A stretch of 64,000 nucleotides of DNA from Hymenobacter ginkgonis (GCF_009755225.1 NZ_WQKZ01000007.1:62001-126000); one strand, 5' to 3'. Counted from the first letter of the stretch, positions 16,611 through 25,653 are shown. The notes: generated by a model from the sequence alone, not told the origin. Numbers and translations: made by a program.

Positions 16611-19025
16611 ATGGAAACTACCACCCTCGCCCTGCCCACGGCGCCAGCCTTCGATACCCCGCTCGCGCCCGCTGCCCTTCGGCTCGTTGATGCGTACTGG
16701 CGGGCGGCCAACTACCTCTCGGTAGGGCAGATGTACTTGTACGACAACCCCTTGCTGCGCGAGCCGCTGACGCTGGCCCACATCAAGCCGCTGCTGCTGG
16801 GGCACTGGGGCACCACGCCGGGCCAGAACTTCATCTACACCCACCTCAACCGGGCGATTCGCAAGTATGACCTGGACATGATTTACGTCTGCGGCCCCGG
16901 CCACGGCGGGCCGGCGGTGGTGGCGGGCACCTATTTGGAAGGTACCTATAGCGAGGTCTACCCCCACATCAGCGAGGATGAGAACGGCTTGCGCAAGCTG
17001 TTTCGGCAGTTCTCGTTTCCGGGCGGCATTTCCAGCCACGCGGGCCCCCAGACGCCGGGCTCCATCCACGAGGGCGGCGAGCTGGGCTACTCGCTCAGCC
17101 ACGCCTTCGGGGCCGTGTTCGATAACCCCGAGCTGATTGTGGCCTGCGTGGTGGGCGACGGCGAGGCCGAAACCGGCCCGCTGGCCACGGCCTGGCACGG
17201 CAATAAATTTCTCAACCCCGCTACCGACGGGGCGGTGCTGCCCATCCTGCACCTGAATGGCTACAAGATTTCCAACCCCACGGTGCTGGCCCGCATCACG
17301 CCCGAAGAATTAGACCAATTACTTCGCGGCTACGGCTGGACGCCCTACTACGTGGAAGGCCACGAGCCCGCGCTGATGCACCAAGCCATGGCCGCGGCGC
17401 TTGACGAGGCCGTGGAAAACATCCTGGCCATTCAGCACAACGCTCAGGCGCAGACCGAGTCTATCCGGCCGCGCTGGCCGCTCATTGTGCTGCGCTCGCC
17501 CAAGGGCTGGACCGGCCCGAAGGAGGTCGATGGCCTGCCCAATGAAGGCTCTTTCCGCGCCCACCAGGTGCCGCTGGTCGTATCGGCCGAAGCGCCGCCT
17601 GCGCACCTGGCGCAGCTAGAAGCCTGGCTGCGAAGCTACCGGCCCGAAGAATTGTTTGATGAAGCCGGCCGCCTGCTGCCTGAGCTAGCCGAGCTGGCCC
17701 CCCTAGGCAACCGCCGTATGGGCGCCAACCCGCACGCCAACGGCGGCCTGCTGCTGCAACCGCTGCACCTGCCCGATTTTGCCGACTACGCCGTGGCCGT
17801 GCCCGCGCCGGGCACCGTGGAAGCCAGCGACACGGGTACGGTCGGCAAATTCCTGCGCGACGTGGTGGCGCGCAATTCGGCCCCGCGTAGCTTCCGCATT
17901 TTCGGGCCCGACGAAACGCTCTCCAACAAGCTGGGGTCGGTATTCGAGGCCACCAGCCGGCAGTGGGACGCCGAAACGGCCGCGCACGACGAGTTCTTGG
18001 CCCCCGCAGGCAGCGTGGTGGAAATGCTGAGCGAGCACCAGTGCGAAGGCTGGCTGGAGGGCTACTTGCTGACCGGCCGGCACGGGCTCTTCAACAGCTA
18101 CGAGGCGTTCATTCACATCGTCGATTCGATGTTCAATCAGCACGCCAAGTGGCTGAAAACGACCCTAGAGATTCCGTGGCGGCGCAACATCGCCTCGCTC
18201 AACTATCTGCTCACCAGCACCGTGTGGCGGCAGGACCACAACGGCTTCACGCACCAGGACCCCGGCTTCATGGACCACGTGGTGAACAAGAAAGCCAGCA
18301 TCGTGCGGGTGTATTTACCGCCCGATGCCAACTGCCTGCTCTCGGTAATGGACCACTGCCTGCGCAGCCGCCACTACGTGAACGTGATAGTGGCCGCCAA
18401 GCACCCCGCCCCGCAGTGGCTGAGTATGGACGCGGCCATCAAGCACTGCACCCAGGGCATCGGCATCTGGCCCTGGGCTAGCTCCGACGCCGGCCAGGAG
18501 CCCGACGCCGTGCTGGCCTGCTGCGGCGATGTGCCCACGCTCGAAACCCTGGCGGCCGTGTCCATCCTGCGCGAGCACCTGCCGGAGCTGAAAATTCGGG
18601 TCGTGAACGTGGTGGATTTGCTGCGCCTGCAACGCAGCACCGAGCACCCGCACGGCCTCGCCGACGCGGATTACGACGCGCTGTTTACGCGCGACAAGCC
18701 GGTGATTTTTGCCTTCCACGGTTACCCCTGGCTGGTGCACCGCCTCACCTACAACCGCCCCAACAACACCCACCTGCACGTGCGCGGCTACAAGGAGGAA
18801 GGTACCATTACAACGGCCTTCGACATGACGGTACTCAACGAGCTCGACCGCTTTCACCTGGCGATGGACGTGCTCGACCGCGTGCCCCAACTCGGCAACC
18901 AGGGCGCGCACCTCAAGCAGTACCTAAAGGATAAACTGGTGGCCCACAAGCAGTACATCTACCGCCACGGCCAGGATATGCCCGAAATCCGGGACTGGCA
19001 GTGGACGGCTGGAGTGACTGAATAG
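16611..19025 (+). CDS. xfp: Phosphoketolase (xylulose-5-P/fructose-6-P)
   Basis: 804 aa, full length for the Xfp family. It cleaves xylulose-5-phosphate (and often fructose-6-phosphate) to acetyl phosphate with thiamine diphosphate. Signature segments: GHWGTTPGQNFIYTHLNR (about 66-83), CGPGHGGPAV, SSHAGPQTPGSIHEGGELGY, and the ThDP motif GDGEAETGPLATAWHGNKF starting near residue 182. Later blocks LKSPKGWTGPKEVDG-like LRSPKGWTGPKEVDGLP and RRNIASLNYLLTSTVWRQDH are also intact. Start ATG 16611 is well placed. Acetyl phosphate can feed acetate kinase for ATP, which fits the neighbouring lactate dehydrogenase and the putative low-oxygen control. The ATPase gene follows 107 bp downstream with a hairpin between. 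Confidence 0.95.
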   Translation: METTTLALPTAPAFDTPLAPAALRLVDAYWRAANYLSVGQMYLYDNPLLREPLTLAHIKPLLLGHWGTTPGQNFIYTHLNRAIRKYDLDMIYVCGPGHGGPAVVAGTYLEGTYSEVYPHISEDENGLRKLFRQFSFPGGISSHAGPQTPGSIHEGGELGYSLSHAFGAVFDNPELIVACVVGDGEAETGPLATAWHGNKFLNPATDGAVLPILHLNGYKISNPTVLARITPEELDQLLRGYGWTPYYVEGHEPALMHQAMAAALDEAVENILAIQHNAQAQTESIRPRWPLIVLRSPKGWTGPKEVDGLPNEGSFRAHQVPLVVSAEAPPAHLAQLEAWLRSYRPEELFDEAGRLLPELAELAPLGNRRMGANPHANGGLLLQPLHLPDFADYAVAVPAPGTVEASDTGTVGKFLRDVVARNSAPRSFRIFGPDETLSNKLGSVFEATSRQWDAETAAHDEFLAPAGSVVEMLSEHQCEGWLEGYLLTGRHGLFNSYEAFIHIVDSMFNQHAKWLKTTLEIPWRRNIASLNYLLTSTVWRQDHNGFTHQDPGFMDHVVNKKASIVRVYLPPDANCLLSVMDHCLRSRHYVNVIVAAKHPAPQWLSMDAAIKHCTQGIGIWPWASSDAGQEPDAVLACCGDVPTLETLAAVSILREHLPELKIRVVNVVDLLRLQRSTEHPHGLADADYDALFTRDKPVIFAFHGYPWLVHRLTYNRPNNTHLHVRGYKEEGTITTAFDMTVLNELDRFHLAMDVLDRVPQLGNQGAHLKQYLKDKLVAHKQYIYRHGQDMPEIRDWQWTAGVTE

Positions 19026-19042
19026 CCGACCTAGCGTGGGCG

Positions 19043-19091
19043 CCCTACCCTCGGCCCCCTCTCCGAAATGGAGGGAAGGTCGGGGGTAGGG
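19043..19091. repeat. Imperfect GC-rich inverted repeat
   Basis: Arms at 19043-19064 and 19070-19091 pair over about 22 bp with a few mismatches around a 5-base loop (CCCTACCC ... GGGTAGGG at the outer ends). It sits between xfp and the ATPase gene. It could be a transcription attenuator or a dispersed intergenic repeat. Confidence 0.6.
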
Positions 19092-19132
19092 TTCCACGTC
19101 AGAACGAATACCCAAAGACCACCAATTCAACT

Positions 19133-21772
19133 ATGGACTATTACCTCGCCCCCGTGGCCGACGTGGCCGCCGAGCTGGCGACCTTGCCGGCTGGCCTCGA
19201 CGCGGCCACGGCCAGCCAGCGGCTGGCCGCGCACGGCCCAAACCGGCTCGCAGATGCGCACCAGAAAACCATCTGGCAGCTCGTGCTGCACCAGCTCGCC
19301 GACGTGATGATACTGGTGCTACTGGTCGCCGCCGGGGTGTCGGTGCTCATCGGCGAGGCCAAGTCAGCCTACGTTATCCTGGCCATCGTGGTGCTCAATG
19401 CCCTCATCGGCTTCGTGCAGGAGTACCGGGCCGACAAGGCGATGGAGGCGTTGCAAAAGATGGCCGCCAGCCACGCCCAGGTGCTGCGCGGCGGCCAGGC
19501 CCAGCAGGTGCCCACGGCCGACTTGGTGCCCGGCGACGTGGTGCTACTCGAAGCCGGTAACGTGATTCCGGCCGACGTGCGCTTCCTCGAAACCCACGCC
19601 CTGAAAGTAGACGAATCGTCGCTGACCGGCGAATCCGGCAACGTGGAAAAGTCCGTGGCCGCACTGCCCGTTGGCGAGTACCCGCTCGGCGACCGGCTGA
19701 ACCTGGGCTACAAAGGCACGTCCATTACCAACGGCCGGGCCACGGCCTACGTGGTAGCCACCGGCATGAAGACCGAGTTGGGTAAGATTGCGACGCTCAT
19801 CCAGACGGCCGAGGTGGTGACGCCACTGCAAAAGCGGTTGGGCACGCTCGGCAAGCGCCTGTCGGTAGCCGCGCTGGCGGTGGGGGCCCTGTTCTTTGGG
19901 GTCGGCTGCCTGCGGGGCGAGCCCTGGGAAAACCTGCTGCTGGTGGCCATCTCGCTGGCCATCGCGGCCTTGCCAGAGGCCCTGCCGGCGCTGGTCACCG
20001 TGTCGCTGGCGCTGGGCGCGGGCCGGCTCATGAAAAGCCACGCCCTGATGCGCAAGCTGCCGGCCGTGGAAACCCTAGGGTCGGTCACGTACATCTGCAC
20101 CGACAAGACGGGTACGCTCACCCTCAACCAGATGACGGTGGAAGCCCTCTATGAAGTGCCTGCGGTAAAAATGGAAGGGCTAGCTGACCGCAATGCCCTA
20201 CTCACGGCCCTGGCCCTCAACACCGACGCCAGCCACGACACGCAAAACCACTGGCTCGGCGACTCGACCGAGGTAGCCCTGGCGCGGTACGCGGCCAGCA
20301 AGGACTACGCCCGCCCCGCGCTGGAAGCGCAGTTTCCGCGCCTGGCCGAGTTGCCTTTTGACTCGGAGCGCAAGTGCATGACCACGCTGCACCAAACCCC
20401 GCAGGGCGTGCTGGTGCTCACCAAAGGAGCTGCCGGCTCGCTCTATAAACAGCTCACGGCCAGGCAGCAGGGTAGCCTGGCCGACCTCACCTGGCGCGTG
20501 GATGCGCAGGCCGCGCAGGGCTACCGCGTGCTAGCCTACGGGGCCAAAATGCTGCCCGAATTGCCCGCCGACCTCACCCCGGCCGCCGTCGAAACCAACC
20601 TCACCTTCCTCGGTTTCGCCAGCCTGATTGACCCACCTAGGGAAGAGGCGCGCCAGGCGGTGGCCGAGTGCAAGGCCGCCGGTATCATCCCCGTCATGAT
20701 TACCGGCGACCACAAGCTCACCGCCAAAGCCATTGCCGAGAAGCTGGGCATCATCTCCTCTAAAGAAGAGCTGGTGCTAACCGGCCCCGAGCTGACGGCC
20801 CTGGACGAGCCCGCCTTCGCCGCCGTGGTAGAAAAAGTGCGCGTGTACGCCCGCGTCGACCCGGCGCAGAAGCTGCGCATCATCCATGCGCTGCAGGCCC
20901 GGCACCAGTTCGTGGCCATGACCGGCGACGGGGTGAACGACGCGCCGGCCCTCAAAAACGCCGACATCGGCATCGCCATGGGCATCAACGGCACCGAGGT
21001 AGCCAAGGAAGCGGCGGCCATGATTCTGCTCGACGACAATTTTGCCACCATCGTGGCGGCCGTGCGGCACGGCCGCCGCATCTACGACAACATCCTCAAG
21101 TTCATCCGCTACATCCTGGCGGGTAGCGTGGGCGAAATCACGACCCTGTTTTTTGCGCCGCTGCTGGGCCTGCCTATTACGCTGCTGGCCATTCATATTC
21201 TGTGGATTAACCTCATTACCGATGGCCTGCCCGGCCTGGCGCTGGCCTATGAGCCTTCGGAAAAGCACAGCATGCAGCGCCCGCCCGTGGCCCCGCGCCA
21301 AACCATTTTCGCCGATGGCCTAGGCTGGTTTATCCTTGGCGTGGGCTTGCTGGTGGGCCTCCTCACCATCGGGATGCAGGCCTGGTCCATCCGCCAGGGC
21401 CTGCTCCACTGGCAAACGATGGCCTTCACCGTGCTCTGCTTCAGCCAACTGGGGCTGGCGCTGGCCATCCGCTCGCGGCGCGAGTCCCTTTTCAGCCTTG
21501 GGCTGCTTTCCAACAAGCCCATGCTAGGGGCCGTGGCCCTGACCGTGGCGCTGCACCTGCTCATCATCTACGTGCCGTTCGGCAACCGCTTGTTCAGCAC
21601 CCAGCGCCTCACCCTGGCTGAGCTGGGTGTCACGCTGGCTTTATCCAGCCTAGTCTTTTGGGCGGTTGAGCTGCAAAAGCTTATCGTCTGGCGGCGTGGG
21701 GTGGCGATAGCTCCGCAGCCCACGCCGGCTACCCAGCCGTTGCCGAAATCTGCCACGCTGGCGCCAGCTTAG
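19133..21772 (+). CDS. P-type cation-transporting ATPase (P2 class, Ca2+-like)
   Basis: 879 aa. Domain order is N-terminal cation ATPase domain (ATLPAGLDAATASQRLAAHG), actuator domain with TGES (DESSLTGESGNVEK), phosphorylation motif DKTGTLT near residue 323, nucleotide-binding domain, and hinge MTGDGVNDAPALKNADIGIA. A C-terminal six-helix cation domain follows. Helix 4 reads ALPEALPALVTVSLALGAG, where P2-type pumps have PEGLP, so the Gly is Ala here. This pattern fits Ca2+ or mixed cation export (PacL-like) rather than heavy-metal P1B pumps: there is no CPx motif. Inner membrane. The gene lies between phosphoketolase and a second universal stress protein on the same strand, probably co-expressed under energy stress. 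Confidence 0.9.
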   Translation: MDYYLAPVADVAAELATLPAGLDAATASQRLAAHGPNRLADAHQKTIWQLVLHQLADVMILVLLVAAGVSVLIGEAKSAYVILAIVVLNALIGFVQEYRADKAMEALQKMAASHAQVLRGGQAQQVPTADLVPGDVVLLEAGNVIPADVRFLETHALKVDESSLTGESGNVEKSVAALPVGEYPLGDRLNLGYKGTSITNGRATAYVVATGMKTELGKIATLIQTAEVVTPLQKRLGTLGKRLSVAALAVGALFFGVGCLRGEPWENLLLVAISLAIAALPEALPALVTVSLALGAGRLMKSHALMRKLPAVETLGSVTYICTDKTGTLTLNQMTVEALYEVPAVKMEGLADRNALLTALALNTDASHDTQNHWLGDSTEVALARYAASKDYARPALEAQFPRLAELPFDSERKCMTTLHQTPQGVLVLTKGAAGSLYKQLTARQQGSLADLTWRVDAQAAQGYRVLAYGAKMLPELPADLTPAAVETNLTFLGFASLIDPPREEARQAVAECKAAGIIPVMITGDHKLTAKAIAEKLGIISSKEELVLTGPELTALDEPAFAAVVEKVRVYARVDPAQKLRIIHALQARHQFVAMTGDGVNDAPALKNADIGIAMGINGTEVAKEAAAMILLDDNFATIVAAVRHGRRIYDNILKFIRYILAGSVGEITTLFFAPLLGLPITLLAIHILWINLITDGLPGLALAYEPSEKHSMQRPPVAPRQTIFADGLGWFILGVGLLVGLLTIGMQAWSIRQGLLHWQTMAFTVLCFSQLGLALAIRSRRESLFSLGLLSNKPMLGAVALTVALHLLIIYVPFGNRLFSTQRLTLAELGVTLALSSLVFWAVELQKLIVWRRGVAIAPQPTPATQPLPKSATLAPA

Positions 21773-21852
21773 GTCTAGTCGCCTGGCCCTACTTAAGTAT
21801 ATAGGCAACAGTAGCTCAAACGGGCTACTGCTGCTGTCTTAGCCCCTTCATA

Positions 21853-22698
21853 ATGCAGCCTACTCTCGTTGTGCTCACCGATTTTTCGCCCGCTGGTGAC
21901 CGGGCCTGCGCTTACGCCGCCGCACTGGCCGCCCCGCTGGGGGCAGCGCTGCATTTGGTGCACGTGTTTTCGCTGCCTCACACCAGCCCCCGCATGGCCG
22001 TGGCCATGCACGAGGCCATCGCCGAGCACGTGCAGGAAGACGGCTGGCGGCTGCAGCAAAAAGCCCGTGAACTGCCCCTGACGGCCACCACGCAGGTAGT
22101 CGAGGCGGACTGGGCGGGCGCCGTAGCGCAGGTGCTGGCCGACTACCGCCCGCTGCTGCTGGTGGCGGGCCTCACCGCCACCGATGGCCCCCTCCATGAG
22201 TGGCTCAGCAACCGCCCCTTGCCCCTGGCCCACCAGACGGGCTACCCGCTGCTGCTGGTGCCCGAAAACCTGCCCCTGGCCGCCCTGCACGCGCCCCGCC
22301 GTCTGCTGCTAGCCGTGGAAGACCGGCCTTTTCGGCTTTCGCCTGAGGCGCAGTTGCTGGGGCCGCAACTCGATATTTTGGGCTGCCAGGCCTTGGTGGT
22401 CACCGTCGTGCCGCTCGGCGCGCCTCCGATTGGCCAGGCTGGGCTGCGCGCAGCCCAGCACTGCGGCCTAGGCGCAGTGCTGGGTCAGGCCAAGCTACGC
22501 CGGGTAGTGGATGCGAGCCCGGCTTCGGGCATCTGGCAGGCGGCCGATGAGCTGGAAGCCGACTTAGTAGTACTGCTCGACCAGGGCCACGGCTGGGCGC
22601 ACAAAGTATTCAGCGGCAGCGTCATCGCCGATGTAGTGCGTTACTCGCAAGTGCCCGTGCTGCTACTTGCCGCGCACCTAGGGCCCAAAAATAATTAG
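21853..22698 (+). CDS. Universal stress protein, two UspA domains
   Basis: 281 aa from ATG 21853. The first domain starts with PTLVVLTDFSPAGDRACAYA and has LHLVHVFSLPHTSP. The second (RRLLLAVEDRPFRLSPEAQL) ends with the ligand-loop-like segment HKVFSGSVIADVVRYSQVPVLLL, where G-S-V matches the GxxGS(T)xxxxxxxxxPV pattern only partly. It is an intact homologue of the frameshifted gene at 15686. Tandem Usp proteins are cytoplasmic stress proteins, often induced by anoxia or energy limitation. It lies 80 bp after the ATPase gene, with a small hairpin at about 21812-21835 (CAGTAGC/GCTACTG) in the gap. Confidence 0.88.
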   Translation: MQPTLVVLTDFSPAGDRACAYAAALAAPLGAALHLVHVFSLPHTSPRMAVAMHEAIAEHVQEDGWRLQQKARELPLTATTQVVEADWAGAVAQVLADYRPLLLVAGLTATDGPLHEWLSNRPLPLAHQTGYPLLLVPENLPLAALHAPRRLLLAVEDRPFRLSPEAQLLGPQLDILGCQALVVTVVPLGAPPIGQAGLRAAQHCGLGAVLGQAKLRRVVDASPASGIWQAADELEADLVVLLDQGHGWAHKVFSGSVIADVVRYSQVPVLLLAAHLGPKNN

Positions 22699-22733
22699 TG
22701 CTGGCTATTCATTTTCCGTCTCGTTTCTTTACT

Positions 22734-22940
22734 ATGCTTCTCCCCATCCTTGTTCTGTCGGCTTTTATGCTGACGCACGCTACGCAGACATCCTGACCTA
22801 GGCGGTCGGTGGCAAGCTGGTTCTGCTGCACGTAAAGCGTGCCTCGCTTTTCAACCTCTGCCAGGTGCTGCCTGAAGGTTTGCACAAAGCTTAGCTGGCT
22901 GCCCAACTCGACATGTTAGTGCGCGAGGTTTTTCAAGCAA
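22734..22940 (+). pseudogene. Decayed universal stress protein remnant
   Basis: Translation begins well (ATG 22734, MLLPILVLSAF), then shifts frame and continues as GGKLVLLHVKRASLFNL...VLPEGLHKA and LAAQLDMLVREVF with two in-frame TAG codons. LVLLHVKRASL aligns with LVLLHVRRDSL of the gene at 15686. It covers only the first third of a Usp domain and runs into the convergent gene ending at 22933. Clearly non-functional. Confidence 0.7.
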
Positions 22941-23358
22941 CGCTTAGCTTGCCAGCTTGCTGCACCAGCCACTCGTTGGCTGCGCCTTCCTCGTTGAAGA
23001 GGGCGACGTGGACGGACCGTTGCAGCTGCGCGACGTGCACGATATTCAGTGCGTGGTCATTGATGCGCACCAAATGACTGGGCGACAGCAGGTAAGACAA
23101 AAAAGTTGGTCCCCCAAAATGGGCCGCCAGCGTGGGCATAAAGGTATCCAGCAGCCACTGCGCCGTTTCCGGGTCCTCGTTGTTGCGCCGCCGGATGTCC
23201 AGCAGCCAGAGCCGGGAGCCAAGTAGTTGGGCCTCTGCCAATAAATACTGGTAACTCGTCCGCATTTCGGTAGGGGTGACTTCGCACAGCCACCGGCAAA
23301 CCATGGTGCCCGTTTCCACGCGGTGCATACACTCCAAATAACCCGTTAGTCTCTTCAT
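22933..23358 (-). CDS. Hypothetical protein, STAS-like fold suspected
   Basis: 141 aa beginning MKRLTGYLECMHRVETGTMV. It is soluble, with alternating strands and helices (SRLWLLDIRRRNNEDPETAQ, WLLDTFMPTLAAHF, VHVALFNEEGAANEWL) that suggest an alpha/beta domain like STAS or SpoIIAA-like proteins; I do not recognise the family. It lies 134 bp downstream of the receiver gene at 23493 on the same strand, so it may belong to that signalling operon. Upstream at 23402-23421 is a small inverted repeat TTAGTT-N8-AACTAA. Its 3' end meets the Usp remnant. Function unknown. Confidence 0.65.
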   Translation of the reverse strand: MKRLTGYLECMHRVETGTMVCRWLCEVTPTEMRTSYQYLLAEAQLLGSRLWLLDIRRRNNEDPETAQWLLDTFMPTLAAHFGGPTFLSYLLSPSHLVRINDHALNIVHVAQLQRSVHVALFNEEGAANEWLVQQAGKLSVA

Positions 23359-23492
23359 TAACGTTGTAAATTCTCTGATTCGGTTGAAATTTTAGGATAA
23401 TTAGTTAGTCTTTCAACTAAGCATAATTTGGGGATTGCGGCCCCTGCTTGGGGAGGCTATCTTGATGCAACTAACTGATTGAAAAATACTTA

Positions 23493-23906
23493 TCAGGCTG
23501 TCAGCTGGCGCTGAAAGTGCTCTTGCAGCAAAGCGCTAATTTTGACTCGCGTTAGGGGCTTTTGCAGCACGGCCAGGTGACGTAGGCCCCGCAGGCGTGA
23601 TAGGTCGTGGGGATGCACGGAGGAGGTGAGCACGACCACGCAAATTGCCTGCGCCGGGGGCTGAGGCTGGTAGGCCGCCAAAAAGTCGATGCCGCTCATG
23701 ACGGGCATTTGGAGGTCAAGCAATACCAGCGCCGGGCATGTGGCGCCTGCCGCGCCGCAGTGCTGGGCCAGCAGCGCCAGCGCCTCTTGCCCGTTGTGGG
23801 CTACCAGCACGTGGTTTGTAACGCCTAGCTGCTTGAGCAAGTGCGCGTTTAAGTAATTGGTGGTTTCGTCGTCGTCGACCAACAGAACACTGGAGAGCTT
23901 TTGCAT
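23493..23906 (-). CDS. Stand-alone receiver response regulator
   Basis: 137-aa receiver: VLLVDDDETTNYLNAHLLKQ at the N-terminus, phospho-acceptor Asp near residue 64 (LVLLDLQMPVMSGIDF), switch region CVVVLTSSVHPHD and Lys in VLQKPLTRVK. No output domain. It begins 58 bp after the two-PAS kinase stop, a longer gap than in the other two cassettes. It is the third paralogue of the single-receiver family in this window and the most divergent. Likely partner of the kinase immediately upstream. Confidence 0.92.
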   Translation of the reverse strand: MQKLSSVLLVDDDETTNYLNAHLLKQLGVTNHVLVAHNGQEALALLAQHCGAAGATCPALVLLDLQMPVMSGIDFLAAYQPQPPAQAICVVVLTSSVHPHDLSRLRGLRHLAVLQKPLTRVKISALLQEHFQRQLTA

Positions 23907-23964
23907 GGGTGGGAAGGGGAGTGCTAAAACCGGGGGTGTCGTCTTGTTTTCTCAACTTTTCTCT

Positions 23965-25572
23965 TTAGGCATTGCCGGGCAGCGAGACGGTGAACGTGCT
24001 GCCTTCCCCAATCTGGCTCTGCACGGCAATGGTGCCCCCGGCGTTTTCTACTAGGCGCTTGACCATGTAGAGGCCGATGCCCGTGCCAGCCACGTGGTCG
24101 TGCAGGCGCTGAAACAGGCCAAAAAGCTGGCCTTGCTGGTCCTCGGTTAGCCCCAGCCCGTTGTCCTGCTCGAGCACCACGGTGCCGCTGGTGCTGCGGC
24201 AGCGCAGCTCCACGACGGGCGGGCGGGCCGGGTGCCGGTACTTGAGGGCGTTGCTCAGCAAATTGTACACGATGCTGCGCAGGTTTTGCGGCGCGAACGA
24301 GACGTGGGGGCACGCCGCCACCGTGACCGTTAGCTCGGCCCCGGCGGTAGCCAGGTCGGGGACTAAGTCGAGGCGCAGGTCTTCTACTAGGGCGGCCAGG
24401 TCTACGGTTTCGGCGGGTTGGGTGTGGGCGCGTTGCAGCAGGGCCACGTCGGTCAGCTGCGCGATAGTGAGCTTGAACCGCTCCACGGACCGCTGCATGC
24501 GGGCGAGCAAGGGCTCGACCGCCCCGGCTTGCAGAGCTTCGGCCGGCAGCTCGTCGCGCAGGGCCGCCAGCAGGCCCTCGATGTTGCCAATCGGCGTGCG
24601 CAAGTCGTGCGATGCCACGTAGATAAACGTATCGAGGTCCGTGCTCGTGCGCAGCTGCTGCTGGCTGGTGCGGTTGCCTTCGAGGCGCAGCGCCTCCATC
24701 TGGGCGCGGGCCAGCACTTGCTCCGTCACGTCGTAGGCCAGTACGGAAAGGCCGGCCGTTTGGCCGTTTTCCTGAAACGCCTGGTACGTGAAGGTGAAGT
24801 ACGCCGTGGTGGGCGGGCCGCCGCCTGGGGGTGCCAGCACCAGCGGCATTTCGGCGCCAAAGTACATGTTGCCCGTGCGGTACACCTGGTCGAGCAAGGC
24901 CACGTACCCCTGGGCTGCGGCTTCGGGCACGGCGTCGACCAGCGAGCGGCCGGTCAATTCCCGGCCCGGAAACAGCCGCTGGTAGGCCGGGTTCACGTAC
25001 TCGATGCGGTGCAAGGGCTCGCGCAGTAGGCAAATGGCGGCCGGGGTTTGCTCGAATACCTGGTGAAACGTAGCCCGCTCCTGGGCTTGGCGCTGGGCGG
25101 CGGCCAGCGCTTCGGCCTGCAAGGCGTCGTTCTGGCGGCGGGCAAGCACCGCGTCCGTGACGTCGTAGGCAAAAAATGAAACTCCCACGATGTGGCCGTG
25201 CTCCTGGTAGGCGTCGAAAGAGAACGTGAAATAGCGCGGGTGGGCGAGCAGCTCGGCGGCCGGGGCCAGGGCCAATTCCTGCTCGACTCCTAGGAAAGAA
25301 ACGCCGGTGCGGTACACCTCGTCGAGCGCGGCAACCAGCTCCGGCGCAACGGCGCCGGGAAACACGTCGGCCAGGGGGCGGCCGGGTGGCAGGGGCTGGC
25401 CCGAAAAGAGCCGCTCAAAGGCGGGGTTGCAGTAGTCGAGCACCTGGGCCGCGCCGCGCAGCACGCAAATGGCGGCATGGGTCTTGTTCAGAAATCGCGT
25501 GAGGCTGGCGTGCTGCTGCTCGGCGTCGGCCAGGGAAATGGGCAGCGGTAGCCCAGAAGAAGGGGTTAGCAT
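23965..25572 (-). CDS. Soluble histidine kinase with two PAS domains
   Basis: 535 aa, same family as the kinases at 391 and 3485 but with only two PAS modules (about 22-145 and 165-285). Both carry the AAICVLRGAAQV / AAICLLREPLHR signature and end in a DVTxxVLARxQ linker. HisKA follows (FIYVASHDLRTPIGN, His about 322), then ATPase boxes NLLSNALKYR, DNGLGL and GTGIGLYMVKRL. One segment, RSTSGTVVLEQDNGLG, looks one residue short of the usual VxDNGxG strand but is otherwise normal. No membrane helix. ATG 25572 is the start. A perfect 15-bp dyad lies 67 bp upstream (25639-25653). Confidence 0.92.
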   Translation of the reverse strand: MLTPSSGLPLPISLADAEQQHASLTRFLNKTHAAICVLRGAAQVLDYCNPAFERLFSGQPLPPGRPLADVFPGAVAPELVAALDEVYRTGVSFLGVEQELALAPAAELLAHPRYFTFSFDAYQEHGHIVGVSFFAYDVTDAVLARRQNDALQAEALAAAQRQAQERATFHQVFEQTPAAICLLREPLHRIEYVNPAYQRLFPGRELTGRSLVDAVPEAAAQGYVALLDQVYRTGNMYFGAEMPLVLAPPGGGPPTTAYFTFTYQAFQENGQTAGLSVLAYDVTEQVLARAQMEALRLEGNRTSQQQLRTSTDLDTFIYVASHDLRTPIGNIEGLLAALRDELPAEALQAGAVEPLLARMQRSVERFKLTIAQLTDVALLQRAHTQPAETVDLAALVEDLRLDLVPDLATAGAELTVTVAACPHVSFAPQNLRSIVYNLLSNALKYRHPARPPVVELRCRSTSGTVVLEQDNGLGLTEDQQGQLFGLFQRLHDHVAGTGIGLYMVKRLVENAGGTIAVQSQIGEGSTFTVSLPGNA

Positions 25573-25638
25573 AGCGGCGCCAGACGAAATAAAGAAATAA
25601 ATAAGCCAGGAATATATACAGCTGCGAAAGCTGCAATA

Positions 25639-25653
25639 ATTTGACGGTCAAAT
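25639..25653. promoter_or_regulatory. Perfect 15-bp dyad ATTTGAC-G-GTCAAAT
   Basis: Seven-base arms around a single central base, 67 bp upstream of the two-PAS kinase start. The half-sites (TTGAC/GTCAA) are the same as in the boxes at 15585 and 27084, but the spacing is one base rather than four, so a different or dimer-spaced binder would be needed. Confidence 0.4.
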
